37,045 nt of DNA from an uncultured Collinsella sp. (GCA_900541855.1 UQLD01000025.1:1-37045); one strand, 5' to 3'; shown: positions 1-9,338, numbered from the stretch's first letter. Notes: generated from the sequence alone by a model not told the origin. Translations and numbers: made by a program.

Positions 1-3
1 ACA

Positions 4-26
4 GGAGGCCACTTAATGTGGCCTCC
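4..26. terminator. hairpin at window start, possible terminator of an upstream gene
   Basis: GGAGGCCAC and GTGGCCTCC form a perfect 9-bp stem around the loop TTAAT. No clear T tract follows on either strand within the visible sequence, so termination is inferred from the stem and its position ahead of the RNase J gene. The gene it would serve lies outside the window. Confidence 0.45.
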
Positions 27-275
27 GTCGTGAGCAGGACTGTAGAGCAGGAAACTTAGCCCGTGCCGGGCCCGCTGAGACCAGACCGGCGGGATAGACG
101 GGTTCAGATGGGGCTTTGATGCATGGGTGGTCTGTTGTTGTGCAAATGGGTATCATACTGTGGTTACTGCATCGACTCTGCGATGCATTGTTGTACGTTC
201 CCGGCGGCCGGTTTGCCAGAAGCGCCCCGTCGGTTGTTTCAGACCCGTTTCGAAGAAAGGAAACAACACTCACCT

Positions 276-1946
276 ATGGCAGCTAAAAAATCATCTCCCT
301 TGAAGATCATCCCGCTCGGCGGCCTTGATGGCATCGGCAAGAACATGACGGTCTTCGAGTGCGGCGACGACATGGTGCTCGTCGACGCTGGCCTTATGTT
401 CCCCGACGATTCGCAGCCTGGTATCGATCTGGTACTCCCGGATTACACCTATGTTCTGGAGAACGAGGAAAAGCTCCGCGGCATCGTCGTCACTCACGGC
501 CACGAGGACCACACCGGTTCGCTACCGTATCTGCTGCAGGACCTCAACAACAAGGTGCCCATCTTCTCGAGCAAGCTGACGCTTGGCTTTATCGAGGGTA
601 AGCTCTCCGAGTTTCGTATTCGTGCACCCAAGTTCCGTGAGGTCAAGGGCGGCAGCCACGTCAATCTGGGTGGCATTTCGCTCGACTTCTTCTCGATGAC
701 GCACTCAATCCCGGGCGCTCTGGGTGTGTTCATTCGCACCAATCAGGGCACCGTTATGCACACCGGCGACTTTAAGCTCGACCAGACGCCCATCGACGGC
801 GTCACGCCCGACTATGCCGCTATCAGCCGCTTTGCCAAGCAGGGCATCGACCTGCTGCTGTCCGATTCCACCAACGCCACGGTCCCCGGTTTTACCAAGT
901 CCGAGGCCGAGGTTGGCCCCAATCTGCTGCATGCCATCAAGAATGCTCCGGGCCGCGTGTTCGTCGCGTCGTTCTCGAGCCACATCCATCGTCTGCAGCA
1001 GATCTGCGACGCCGCCCGCAAGTGCGGCCGCAAGGTTGTCGTGACCGGTCGTTCCATGCTCACCAACACCCGCGTGGCGCGCGAGCTCGGTTATCTCAAC
1101 ATCGATGACGCCGATATCATCGATGCCTTCGATATTGACAACCTGCCCGACGACAAGATCGTCGTCATGTGCACCGGTTCGCAGGGCGAGCCTCTGTCGG
1201 CCCTTTCGCGCATGGCTAACGGCGAGCACAAGACGCTCTCCATCCACGAGGGCGATACCGTCATCCTCTCGGCAACGCCGGTCCCCGGTAACGAGAAGGC
1301 CGTTCAGCAGGTCGTCAACAGCCTTGCCAAGCTTGGCTGCGACGTGTGGGATAAGAACCGCGCCCTCGTTCACGTCTCGGGTCACGGCAGCCAGGAGGAG
1401 CTCAAGCTCCTGATGGCCATGGCCAAGCCTACGTACTTTATGCCGGTCCACGGCGAGGCCGTGCATCTACGCGCCCATGCTCAGCTTGCACGCAAGATGG
1501 GCCTCAAGGACGATCACATCTTTATCCTCGACAACGGAGATACGCTTGAGATGCGTGGCGGTATCGTCAAGCGCGGTACGCCTGTCGAGTCTGGCGTCGT
1601 CTATGTCGACGGACTGCGCATCGGTGATACCGACCCCATCGTCCTGCGCGATCGTCAGAAGCTTGCCAACGACGGTATGGTCACGGCTGTCGCTATCGTT
1701 TCGCTCAAGCACAAGAAGATCGAGGCTATCGAGTTCTCGGGCCGCGGCGTCTCCTTTGCCATCGACGATCAGTTCTCCGAGGATGCCTCCGCATCCATTA
1801 TGAAGACGATCGAGAAGGGCAAGTTCAGCTTCACCAGCAGCGGTTCCGATGCCATTCGCAAGGCCGTGCGCGACTCACTCTCTAACTTTATCTGGAGCCG
1901 TACGCGCACTCGTCCGATGATCATCCCGGTCGTCATGGAGGTTTAG
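276..1946 (+). CDS. rnj: ribonuclease J (metallo-beta-lactamase/beta-CASP RNase)
   Basis: RNase J is a zinc-dependent endo- and 5'-3' exoribonuclease that matures and degrades mRNA in the cytoplasm. The 556-residue product fits the family's usual 550-610. The metal-binding motif HGHEDHTG lies near residues 75-82, more metallo-beta-lactamase motifs follow (HTGDFKLD, SDSTNA), then the beta-CASP part with VTGRSM and the conserved PVHGEA near residue 390. The reading frame stays open upstream to 123, but that extension is Cys-rich and unlike the family. The ATG at 276 sits behind GAAAGGAAA and gives the normal N-terminus MAAKK. The 250 bp upstream show no convincing promoter. It is followed at once by ftsK. 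Confidence 0.95.
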   Translation: MAAKKSSPLKIIPLGGLDGIGKNMTVFECGDDMVLVDAGLMFPDDSQPGIDLVLPDYTYVLENEEKLRGIVVTHGHEDHTGSLPYLLQDLNNKVPIFSSKLTLGFIEGKLSEFRIRAPKFREVKGGSHVNLGGISLDFFSMTHSIPGALGVFIRTNQGTVMHTGDFKLDQTPIDGVTPDYAAISRFAKQGIDLLLSDSTNATVPGFTKSEAEVGPNLLHAIKNAPGRVFVASFSSHIHRLQQICDAARKCGRKVVVTGRSMLTNTRVARELGYLNIDDADIIDAFDIDNLPDDKIVVMCTGSQGEPLSALSRMANGEHKTLSIHEGDTVILSATPVPGNEKAVQQVVNSLAKLGCDVWDKNRALVHVSGHGSQEELKLLMAMAKPTYFMPVHGEAVHLRAHAQLARKMGLKDDHIFILDNGDTLEMRGGIVKRGTPVESGVVYVDGLRIGDTDPIVLRDRQKLANDGMVTAVAIVSLKHKKIEAIEFSGRGVSFAIDDQFSEDASASIMKTIEKGKFSFTSSGSDAIRKAVRDSLSNFIWSRTRTRPMIIPVVMEV

Positions 1947-1947
1947 T

Positions 1948-4728
1948 TTGGCGCGCGGATCTGCACAAAACGCCAAAGGCAATAAAGCCAACAACCAACC
2001 GGCATCTGCTAAGGGTGCCGGTTCCCATCTTCGTGCCAATAAAGGTCACGAGGCCGACTTCGACGATTTTGAGCCCCTGGTCGAGCCTTCGGCCAACCGC
2101 GATATCGCCGGCGTGGTCATTGCCGTTTTGGCGATTGCGTCCTTCATTGCCGTGATTTCGCCGGCGACCGCACCCGTTACGGCTGCGGTTGCCGGTTTCT
2201 ACCACCTGGGCTTTGGTCTGGGCGCCTACGTGCTGCCGATTGTCATTTTGCTGTTTGCCGCCACGCTCTTTTTAGGCGAGGATTCGCCGCTCAACGAGCG
2301 CTCTGTTGCGGGCGGTGCCGTGGTCTTTATCGCCGTCGTCTCCATTCTTTCGCTGATGGTGCCGGGCACGAGCGACTCGTGCGACCTTATGTTCACGCTG
2401 CAAAACCTGTCCGCTTCGGGTGGCTACATCGGTGCGTTTATTGCGAGTGCATTGCAGAATGCCCTGGGTAAGCCTATCGCAATGGTGGTCCTATTGGGTC
2501 TGGCCGTCGTTGGCTTTGTCATCATCGGCTTTTCGGTGGGCGGCGTTTTGCGCTCTGCCCGCGACCGTGCGGCCGATTTTGCCGAGCGCCGTCGTGCCGA
2601 CGTCAACGCGAGTCCGTGGGGTGACGACGAAGCCCTGTCGGTGCCCGGCGTTGCCCGTCCGCACCTGAGCATTCTTCGTCAAAAGGGCTCCGATATCGCC
2701 GTGACCACGGTGATGGGCAACGATGATGACCTGGTTTTGGACGATGACGACGAGGACGAGGATCCGTTTGTCGACGTGTCCGATGCCGTGGAGGCCGAGC
2801 GCGCTAAGACGACGCTGCTGCCGCGTCGTCACGCTAAGAAAGGTAAGACGGCTCCCAAGCTCAATACGAGTGAGCCCGACCCGTCTTGGTCCGAGAGCGA
2901 GATTGAGCTTACCGAGGGTGATGACGATGATGACGAGTCCCCGCTCGAGACTGCTAAAACCACCTTGCTGCCGCGCCGCCATGCCAAGCGCGGCCAAGTG
3001 ACCGGTCAGCTTTCGATGGAGGACGATCCGGACAAGGTCGACGAGTCCGAGCCGCCGTTCGCCGTGAATCCCGTCTCGGCCGCCCCTCAAATTCCTGATT
3101 TCCTCAAGCATCCCAAGGTTGCCGATACGGCTGTCGCGGGCGCTGTCGAGGCGTCTATTTCGAGCGATGGGGGAGCGGACAATGCCCCCGCGGATAACGA
3201 GGGCGAAGAAGAGGACGGCCTTAAGCTTCCGCCGCTCGAAATCCTGCATGCAAACCCTCAGTCCGCTTCTGCCGCGTCTTCGGACAAGGAGCTGGAACAG
3301 ACCGCCGAGTCGCTGCAGTCCACGCTGCTTGAGTTTGGCCGTAGCGCTCGCGTTGTCGGCTGGATTGCCGGTCCCACGGTGACGACCTTTAAGCTGCAGC
3401 CCGGCGAGGGCGAGCGCGTGAGCAAGATTTCGAGCCTTGAGGACGACATCGCGCTGTCGCTTGCTGCTCAGTCCGTGCGTATCTTTGCGCCGATTCCCGG
3501 CACCTCGCTCGTGGGTATCGAGATTCCCAATCGCAAGCGTCAGAACGTCAACTTGGGCGACGTGCTGCCCTATGTTAAGGGCGGTCCGCTCGAGCTTGCC
3601 ATCGGCCGCGACGCAGAGGGCACGCCGGTCGTCGCTGACCTCGCCAAGATGCCCCACCTGCTGATCGCCGGTACCACGGGTTCCGGTAAGTCGGTCATGA
3701 TCAACTCCATCATCACGACCCTGCTCATGCGCGCGCTCCCCGAGGACGTTCGCTTGATCATGGTCGACCCCAAGCGCGTCGAGCTCGCAGGTTATAACGG
3801 CCTTCCGCATCTTTACGTGCCCGTAGTGACCGAGCCCAAGCAGGCCGCGAGTGCCTTGCAGTGGGCGGTGTCCGAGATGGAGCGCCGCCTGAAGGTCTTC
3901 GAGCGCCTGAACGTGCGCAAGATCTCGACCTATAACGAAAAGCAGGCCGCCGGCGAGTTTGAGCATTACGATAACCCGCCGCAAAAGATGCCCTACCTGG
4001 TCATCATCATCGACGAGCTTTCGGACCTGATGATGGTTGCCGGCAAGGACGTCGAGGCGTCGATTGTGCGTATCGCCCAGCTGGGCCGTGCCGCCGGTAT
4101 CCACCTTATCGTGGCGACCCAGCGTCCGAGCTCTAACGTGGTGACGGGCCTCATCAAGGCAAACATTACCAACCGTATCGCCTTTAACGTCGCCACGGGT
4201 ATCGACTCGCGCGTCATCATTGATCAGATGGGCGCCGAAAAGCTCACTGGTTTGGGCGACATGCTGTTCTCAAAGGTCGACTGGGGCAAGCCTCGCCGTA
4301 TCCAGGGCTGCTTTGTCTCGGATGACGAAATCAACGAGATTGTCGAGTTCGTCAAGTCGCAGAGCGAGCCCGACTACCACGAGGAGATCCTGTCTGCCGT
4401 GGCGCCCGCTTCCATGTCCATGGCGGGTGGCGGCGGCATTGTCCGCACCGGAGTCGCCGAGCCGCAAGACGATGATCCTCTCATTTGGGAAGCCGCCCAT
4501 ATTGTGGTGGAATCGCAGCTTGGCTCCACATCTGGTCTGCAACGTCGTCTGAAGGTTGGCTATGCGCGCGCCGGGCGTATTATGGACATGCTGGAAGAAA
4601 AGGGTGTCGTCGGTCCGCCCGACGGTTCCAAGCCGCGCGAGGTCCTGCTGGACGAGGAGGGGCTTGCCGCGCTGGAATCTGTCGACGCCGAGATGGCACG
4701 TGAAGATCGTGAGTTTGGAGGATTCTGA
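1948..4728 (+). CDS. ftsK: FtsK/SpoIIIE family DNA translocase
   Basis: This is an ATP-driven double-stranded DNA pump at the division septum that clears chromosome DNA and supports dimer resolution. The 926-residue protein has about four membrane segments in residues 50-200, then a long acidic linker (about 200-420). The motor follows, with Walker A GTTGSGKS near 575-582 and Walker B IIIDEL near 686-690. A winged-helix gamma domain for DNA recognition occupies roughly 845-910. The start is TTG, placed by GGAGG at 1938-1942 inside the end of rnj, so translation is probably coupled. The linker holds an exact 12-residue repeat, AKTTLLPRRHAK, at residues 286-297 and 336-347. It overlaps the next gene by one base (TGATG). 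Confidence 0.95.
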   Translation: MARGSAQNAKGNKANNQPASAKGAGSHLRANKGHEADFDDFEPLVEPSANRDIAGVVIAVLAIASFIAVISPATAPVTAAVAGFYHLGFGLGAYVLPIVILLFAATLFLGEDSPLNERSVAGGAVVFIAVVSILSLMVPGTSDSCDLMFTLQNLSASGGYIGAFIASALQNALGKPIAMVVLLGLAVVGFVIIGFSVGGVLRSARDRAADFAERRRADVNASPWGDDEALSVPGVARPHLSILRQKGSDIAVTTVMGNDDDLVLDDDDEDEDPFVDVSDAVEAERAKTTLLPRRHAKKGKTAPKLNTSEPDPSWSESEIELTEGDDDDDESPLETAKTTLLPRRHAKRGQVTGQLSMEDDPDKVDESEPPFAVNPVSAAPQIPDFLKHPKVADTAVAGAVEASISSDGGADNAPADNEGEEEDGLKLPPLEILHANPQSASAASSDKELEQTAESLQSTLLEFGRSARVVGWIAGPTVTTFKLQPGEGERVSKISSLEDDIALSLAAQSVRIFAPIPGTSLVGIEIPNRKRQNVNLGDVLPYVKGGPLELAIGRDAEGTPVVADLAKMPHLLIAGTTGSGKSVMINSIITTLLMRALPEDVRLIMVDPKRVELAGYNGLPHLYVPVVTEPKQAASALQWAVSEMERRLKVFERLNVRKISTYNEKQAAGEFEHYDNPPQKMPYLVIIIDELSDLMMVAGKDVEASIVRIAQLGRAAGIHLIVATQRPSSNVVTGLIKANITNRIAFNVATGIDSRVIIDQMGAEKLTGLGDMLFSKVDWGKPRRIQGCFVSDDEINEIVEFVKSQSEPDYHEEILSAVAPASMSMAGGGGIVRTGVAEPQDDDPLIWEAAHIVVESQLGSTSGLQRRLKVGYARAGRIMDMLEEKGVVGPPDGSKPREVLLDEEGLAALESVDAEMAREDREFGGF

Positions 4729-6239
4729 TGGCTGCACGCTTTGGTGACATGCTGCTCGAGCAGCGTCGCCGAATGGGCCTTTCCATTCAGCAAGTCGCCA
4801 ACACCATCAAAATCAGGCCGCAGATCATCGAGTTTTTCGAGACCGGTAACTTTGCTTCGATGCCGCCGCGCGGCTATGCGCAGGGCATGATTTCGAGCTA
4901 TGCTCGCTTTTTGGGCCTCAATCCGCGCGAGGTCGTCAATGCCTACTTTGACGATCTGATGGCATATGAGCGCGAGACGTCGCAGCAGGGCGGTCGTTTT
5001 CAGGACGCCGCTGGCTACGTCAATTCGCGTTCCTCGGTCGATAACGGGCGCTTCCTGATGGTTCAGGGCGGTCGTTCGACGCGTTATGGACAGCGTCCTC
5101 AGCAGGCCGGTTATATTACCGAGACGGGTTCGGGCGAGGAGATTCGTTCGCAGCGTGACCGGTTCCGCAGTACGCCGATGCCCGAGGACCGTGCACTTCC
5201 CGCTGCCCGCGGCGTGGCTCGTGATCCTCGTGCCGGCTACGGCGACGGCGGCTATTCCGATCGCGGTTACCGTGGGGTCTCTTCTGGTCGCTCTCGCGGT
5301 GGCTATGCGGATGCCGATGCCACGCAGGTGACGCCGCGTCTTCGCTCTCAATCACAGCCGTATGGCCAGCGCTCTTCGGCTCCGCGTTCGGGCCAGCGTG
5401 GCTATCAAGGCCGCGGTGAACTTGCGCCCCGCTCGGGTCAGCGCAGCCTTCAGGGCCAGGGTGGCTATCGCGGCCGTTCCGATAGCAATCGTGGTCGTAT
5501 GCCTCAGGGAGGCGGCCGCAGCAGTTCCAATCGTGGACGCGGCGGATCACGTACTCCTCAAAACAACGGGCTCGATCCGCGTATCGTCTACGCCGGCATC
5601 GGTGCCGTTGCGCTGTTGTTGATTGTGCTCATCGTGGTGCTTCTGCGCGGCTGCGCATCTTCGGCGCCCGAGACCACGCCCGAGACGCCCACTGCTACCA
5701 AGACGACGACCAAGAAGTCTTCTAAGAAGACCGAAACGGTCGACGAGGACGAAGACACCGATGAGGCGACGGATGAGTCGACTGACTCGGACGCTACCAA
5801 GACGACGGCCAAGAAGGAAGAGAACGAGGTCACGAAGGTCAAAGTCTCCGTTGCCAAGGGAAAGACCGCGTGGATTGAGGTCAAGGTCGACGGCAAGTCG
5901 GTCTATGGCGCCCAAGCGACTGGCCCCTTTGAGCAGGAGTACTCGCCCGAGTCCTCGATCGAGATCACCACGTCCAAGCCTTCCGATGTCACCGTTACCA
6001 AGAACGGTGAAAAGGTTCGTTACGATACCAAGACCTCGGGCGTGGCGCGTGTGACGATCACCGTTCCCAAGAAGGAGACGACTGATTCCGAGAATGGTGA
6101 AAGTTCTGATGGTACCGACACCACCGATGGTACCGATACCACCGACGGTACCGATGCCCAGTCCACGGATGGCGCCGATACCGCAACTGACGGTCAGACG
6201 CCCACCGATTCTACCGACTATTCGTACGATAGCTACTAA
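4728..6239 (+). CDS. RodZ-like protein: cytoplasmic HTH, one membrane segment, extracellular domain
   Basis: The 503-residue protein has an Xre-type HTH_25 domain (about residues 3-70) typical of RodZ, which links the MreB cytoskeleton to the cell-wall machinery. A Gly/Arg/Ser/Gln-rich low-complexity stretch runs to about 284, then one membrane helix (about 285-308). A Thr/Lys/Glu/Asp-rich spacer, a beta-rich DUF4115-like domain (about 365-445) and an Asp/Thr/Ser-rich tail with DGTDTT repeats follow. The topology matches RodZ (inside N-terminus), but both disordered stretches are unusually long. The start overlaps the ftsK stop as TGATG. Family membership is clear from the HTH plus topology; a role in cell shape is inferred, since many actinobacterial homologues are uncharacterised. 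Confidence 0.8.
   Translation: MAARFGDMLLEQRRRMGLSIQQVANTIKIRPQIIEFFETGNFASMPPRGYAQGMISSYARFLGLNPREVVNAYFDDLMAYERETSQQGGRFQDAAGYVNSRSSVDNGRFLMVQGGRSTRYGQRPQQAGYITETGSGEEIRSQRDRFRSTPMPEDRALPAARGVARDPRAGYGDGGYSDRGYRGVSSGRSRGGYADADATQVTPRLRSQSQPYGQRSSAPRSGQRGYQGRGELAPRSGQRSLQGQGGYRGRSDSNRGRMPQGGGRSSSNRGRGGSRTPQNNGLDPRIVYAGIGAVALLLIVLIVVLLRGCASSAPETTPETPTATKTTTKKSSKKTETVDEDEDTDEATDESTDSDATKTTAKKEENEVTKVKVSVAKGKTAWIEVKVDGKSVYGAQATGPFEQEYSPESSIEITTSKPSDVTVTKNGEKVRYDTKTSGVARVTITVPKKETTDSENGESSDGTDTTDGTDTTDGTDAQSTDGADTATDGQTPTDSTDYSYDSY
6108..6158 (+). repeat. 18-bp tandem repeat in the RodZ-like gene
   Basis: Nearly three copies of an 18-bp unit, GAYGGTACCGAYRCCACC, encode DGTDTT repeats in the extracellular tail. 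The third copy is incomplete. Such in-frame repeats can change copy number between strains without breaking the frame. Confidence 0.85.
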
Positions 6240-6265
6240 GTCGCTCGTACGCGAAAGGAAACATC

Positions 6266-6763
6266 ATGGCTAAAGATTCCAGCTTCGACGTCGTGTCCGA
6301 GGTCAACATGCAAGAGGTCGACAACGCCTTCCAGCAGACCACGCGCGAGATTTCCCAGCGCTATGACCTTAAGGATTCTGGCGCCACGATCGAGCTTTCG
6401 AAGGGCGACAAGCTCTTTACGATCAACGCCCCGGCCGACTTTGTCTCCAAACAGATTATCGACGTGTTGAGCTCCAAGCTCATCAAGCGCGGCATCGACC
6501 TCAAGGCTGTCTCGTGGGATGCTCCGCAGGCGGCGTCGGGCGGCACCGTGCGCGTGCTCGGCCATATCGTCGAGGGTATCGACCAGGCGACCGCCAAGAA
6601 GATCAACAAGGACATCAAGGACCAAAAGCTCAAGGTCAAGGTGACCATCGAGGCCGACAAACTGCGTGTTTCCTCTGCTTCGAAGGACGCGTTGCAGACC
6701 GTGATCCAGTTCCTGCGCGACCAGGACTACGGCCAGCCGCTGCAGTTCACCAACTACCGCTAA
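6266..6763 (+). CDS. yajQ: YajQ/UPF0234 (DUF520) nucleotide-binding protein
   Basis: The 165-residue product matches YajQ over its full length: N-terminal SFDVVSEVNMQEVDNAF, a central ISQRYDLKDS motif and a C-terminal LRVSSASKDALQTVIQFLR. The family has two ferredoxin-like domains and binds nucleotides. Xanthomonas and Pseudomonas homologues have been reported as cyclic-di-GMP effectors; the role in actinobacteria is not established. The ATG is preceded by GAAAGGAAACATC. It lies 26 bp after the RodZ-like gene and 27 bp before rimO, all on one strand, so co-transcription is likely. Confidence 0.92.
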   Translation: MAKDSSFDVVSEVNMQEVDNAFQQTTREISQRYDLKDSGATIELSKGDKLFTINAPADFVSKQIIDVLSSKLIKRGIDLKAVSWDAPQAASGGTVRVLGHIVEGIDQATAKKINKDIKDQKLKVKVTIEADKLRVSSASKDALQTVIQFLRDQDYGQPLQFTNYR

Positions 6764-6790
6764 TATCAATCGAAAGGACCGCTCTCCAAC

Positions 6791-8140
6791 ATGGATACAC
6801 CGTTGGGCTCCGTGCTCTACATCACCCTCGGGTGCGCTAAGAACGAGGTTGACACCGACCGCATGCGTTCTCTTTTGACCGCCGCGGGCTACGAGGAGGC
6901 ATTCGACCCGCAGGATGCCGATATCGCCATCGTCAATACATGTTCGTTCCTCGCCTCCGCAACGTCCGAGAGCATCGAGACCACGCTCGAGCTCGCCAAC
7001 GAGGTTCAGGACGGCGTTCGTTCTTGCCCCATCGTCATGTGCGGCTGCGTGCCGTCGCGCTATGGCGATGACCTACCTGACGAGCTGCCCGAGGTCGCTG
7101 CCTTTGTGAAGGCCGACGAGGAGGACGGCATCGTGGCGGTCATCGATGGCGTGCTGGGTGTCGAGCGCGAGATTGCAGCCTATATCCCGCAGGTCAAACG
7201 TACCGTCGAGGGTGCTGTCGCCTACGTCAAGATTTCCGATGGCTGCAACCGCTTCTGCAGCTTCTGCATGATTCCCTACATCCGCGGCCGCTATCATTCG
7301 CGCAATGCCGAGAGCATCATCTCCGAGGTGCGCGACCTGGTTGCCGGCGGTGTGCGCGAGATCGTGCTGATCGGCCAGGACACGGGCATCTGGGGTACCG
7401 ACTTTGCCGACGAGGACGTCGCCGATGGCTCGCCGCGCAATCTGGCGCAGCTGCTGCGTGCCGTCGCCGAGGCCGTGCGCCCGCACAACGTCTGGGTCCG
7501 CGTGCTCTATCTGCAGCCCGAGGGCATGACTGACGAACTCATCGAGACGATTCGCGATACGCCCGAGGTGCTGCCCTATATCGATATCCCCGTGCAGCAC
7601 TGCGACGCGCGCATTCTCAAGGCCATGCGCCGTTCTGGTTCGCGCCAGGAGCTCGAGGACCTGTTCCGCGATCTGCGTGAGCGTATCCCCGGCATCGTGA
7701 TCCGTTCCACGGCCATGGTCGGCTTCCCGACCGAGACCGACGACGAGTTCCGCGACCTTATCGACTTTATGGACACCGTCGGCTTTGACTACACGAGCGT
7801 CTTTGCCTACTCGCAGGAGGAGGGCAGCCTGGCCGCTAAGATGGAGGGTCAGGTCGACGAAGAGGTCAAGCTCGAGCGCGCCCAGGAGGCCATGGACCTG
7901 GCCGAGTCGCTCGGTTTTGCCGCCACTGCCGCACATGTGGGCGAGCGCGCCCAGGTGATCGTCGACGGTATCGAAGAGACCGAGGATGGCGCCGAGCTGA
8001 TCGGCCATGCCTGGTTCCAGGCGCCCGATTCCGATGGCGCGGTGCATCTGGACGCCAGCGAGGCGTCCGTGGGCGATATTCTGACCGTCGAGTTTACCGA
8101 TAGCTTCTGCTATGAGCTTATCGGTCATGTTGTGGAGTAG
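6791..8140 (+). CDS. rimO: ribosomal protein S12 methylthiotransferase RimO
   Basis: RimO is a radical-SAM enzyme with two iron-sulfur clusters that adds a methylthio group to the conserved aspartate of ribosomal protein S12. The 449-residue protein has the UPF0004 domain with its three cluster cysteines (LGCAKNEVD, NTCSFL, MCGCVP), then the radical-SAM motif CNRFCSFC. A C-terminal TRAM domain covers about residues 380-449. The opening LGCAKNEVDTDRM and IRGRYHSRN favour RimO over MiaB, and a separate MiaB is encoded at 14.8 kb. The ribosome site CGAAAGGA precedes the ATG. Confidence 0.95.
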   Translation: MDTPLGSVLYITLGCAKNEVDTDRMRSLLTAAGYEEAFDPQDADIAIVNTCSFLASATSESIETTLELANEVQDGVRSCPIVMCGCVPSRYGDDLPDELPEVAAFVKADEEDGIVAVIDGVLGVEREIAAYIPQVKRTVEGAVAYVKISDGCNRFCSFCMIPYIRGRYHSRNAESIISEVRDLVAGGVREIVLIGQDTGIWGTDFADEDVADGSPRNLAQLLRAVAEAVRPHNVWVRVLYLQPEGMTDELIETIRDTPEVLPYIDIPVQHCDARILKAMRRSGSRQELEDLFRDLRERIPGIVIRSTAMVGFPTETDDEFRDLIDFMDTVGFDYTSVFAYSQEEGSLAAKMEGQVDEEVKLERAQEAMDLAESLGFAATAAHVGERAQVIVDGIEETEDGAELIGHAWFQAPDSDGAVHLDASEASVGDILTVEFTDSFCYELIGHVVE

Positions 8141-8149
8141 GAGAGCGTC

Positions 8150-8788
8150 GTGGCTAACGAGAGCAATAAGGAACTGACGAGTGTCTGGACGCCCGCCAAC
8201 ATCGTGACGTGCGTTCGCATCGTCTTTATCCCGGTGTTCATGATCGTGTCGGCGCTTTCTCACACGAGTGTTGCCGGTACGGATTGGAGCACCTTCGACG
8301 GCCCGCTCGCCGCCGCTGCCTTCATTCTGTATGTGATCCTGTCGTGCACCGATAAGGTCGACGGTTATCTGGCGCGTTCGCGCAACGAGATCACCGACTT
8401 CGGTAAATTCTTGGACCCCATCGCCGATAAGCTGCTCGTGTTCTCGGCCCTGCTGCTGTTCTTGGATTTTGGCATGGTGACCGTGTGGTCCGTGTTCATT
8501 ATCCTGTTCCGCGAGCTGCTGGTGAGCGCCCTTCGCATGGTCGCGAGTGCGGCCGGTGTGGTCGTTGCGGCCGATAAGCTCGGCAAGTACAAGACGGCAA
8601 CCACGATGGTCTCCATTTGCGGTTACCTGTGCGTTTTTGCTATGGCCGGCTTGCACCTTGGCCCAGTGGCGCTGACGCTCGGCATCTACTCGGTGTCGCG
8701 CTTCCTGTACGCCGTTGCCGTTGTCCTGACCGTTATCTCGGGCGCCCAGTACTTCTGGAACTGCCGCAAGATCGTCTTTTCGGTCTAG
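8150..8788 (+). CDS. pgsA: CDP-diacylglycerol-glycerol-3-phosphate 3-phosphatidyltransferase
   Basis: This membrane enzyme makes phosphatidylglycerophosphate from CDP-diacylglycerol and glycerol-3-phosphate, the committed step to phosphatidylglycerol. The 212-residue product has several membrane helices. Its CDP-alcohol phosphotransferase signature (D-x2-DGxxAR-x8-G-x3-D-x3-D) reads DKVDGYLAR ... G ... DPIAD at about residues 66-90. The start is GTG with AGGAG at 8139-8143, overlapping the rimO stop. A second family member lies at 29.1-29.8 kb. The rimO-pgsA-cinA-recA order is common in Gram-positive bacteria and supports this one as the true PgsA. Confidence 0.9.
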   Translation: MANESNKELTSVWTPANIVTCVRIVFIPVFMIVSALSHTSVAGTDWSTFDGPLAAAAFILYVILSCTDKVDGYLARSRNEITDFGKFLDPIADKLLVFSALLLFLDFGMVTVWSVFIILFRELLVSALRMVASAAGVVVAADKLGKYKTATTMVSICGYLCVFAMAGLHLGPVALTLGIYSVSRFLYAVAVVLTVISGAQYFWNCRKIVFSV

Positions 8789-8794
8789 GTCCTG

Positions 8795-9331
8795 GTGGGT
8801 ATGACGGACTCTTTTGAGCAGATTTCCGCACATAACGAGGAGCTGGCGCGTGATATTGTCGAGCGCGCGAGCGCTCGGGGCGTGACGGTTTCGACGGCTG
8901 AGTCGCTGACGGCGGGTATGATCGCCTCGACGATTGCCGATATCCCGGGCGCCTCGGCGGTGCTGCGTGGCGGTGCGGTGACCTATTGCGATGAGATTAA
9001 GCATCGTGTTCTTGGTGTTGAGCAGGAGACGCTCGACCGCTATACCGCGGTGTCGCATCAGACCGCGCGCGAGATGGCGGTGGGTTCGCTGGAGCTGTAC
9101 CAGAGCGATATTGCAGTGAGCGCAACGGGTTATGCCGGCCCCGGCGGTGGCGCTGAGGACGATCCGGCGGGCACTTTCTATATTGGCTGGGCGCATCGTT
9201 CCGCCGATGGGGGCGTGCCGGTCGTGGACTCTGTGCGCTGCCACTATGAGGGCGACCGTTCGTGTGTTCGTGCCCATGCGGTCGCGGAGGCATTGGGGCG
9301 CATTGCCCTTGTGCTCAACTCTATGGAATAG
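8795..9331 (+). CDS. pncC: CinA C-terminal domain protein (nicotinamide-nucleotide amidase, PncC type)
   Basis: The 178-residue protein is a stand-alone CinA C-terminal domain, which hydrolyses nicotinamide mononucleotide to nicotinate mononucleotide in pyridine nucleotide salvage. Conserved blocks are STAESLTAGMIAS, GGAVTYCDEIKHRVLGV and VSATGYAGPGG. The N-terminal molybdopterin-binding-like domain of full CinA is absent. The start is GTG 8795 or ATG 8801; the only ribosome-site candidate (AGGT at 8787) does not decide. It sits just upstream of recA, a classic cinA-recA neighbourhood, but a hairpin and a promoter separate the two. Confidence 0.88.
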   Translation: MGMTDSFEQISAHNEELARDIVERASARGVTVSTAESLTAGMIASTIADIPGASAVLRGGAVTYCDEIKHRVLGVEQETLDRYTAVSHQTAREMAVGSLELYQSDIAVSATGYAGPGGGAEDDPAGTFYIGWAHRSADGGVPVVDSVRCHYEGDRSCVRAHAVAEALGRIALVLNSME

Positions 9332-9338
9332 ACGTGTT

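Noticed and set aside
123..275. N-terminal extension of RNase J
   Set aside because: Cys-rich, no ribosome site, and longer than family members; ATG 276 has a good site.
2491..4104. 537-codon minus-strand frame opposite ftsK
   Set aside because: Shadow of ftsK; no domain and no ribosome site.
7073..9277. 734-codon open frame on the minus strand
   Set aside because: It lies antisense to rimO, pgsA and pncC, which all have clear family motifs. Long antisense frames are expected in GC-rich DNA, and its sequence is His/Arg/Asp-rich without any domain.
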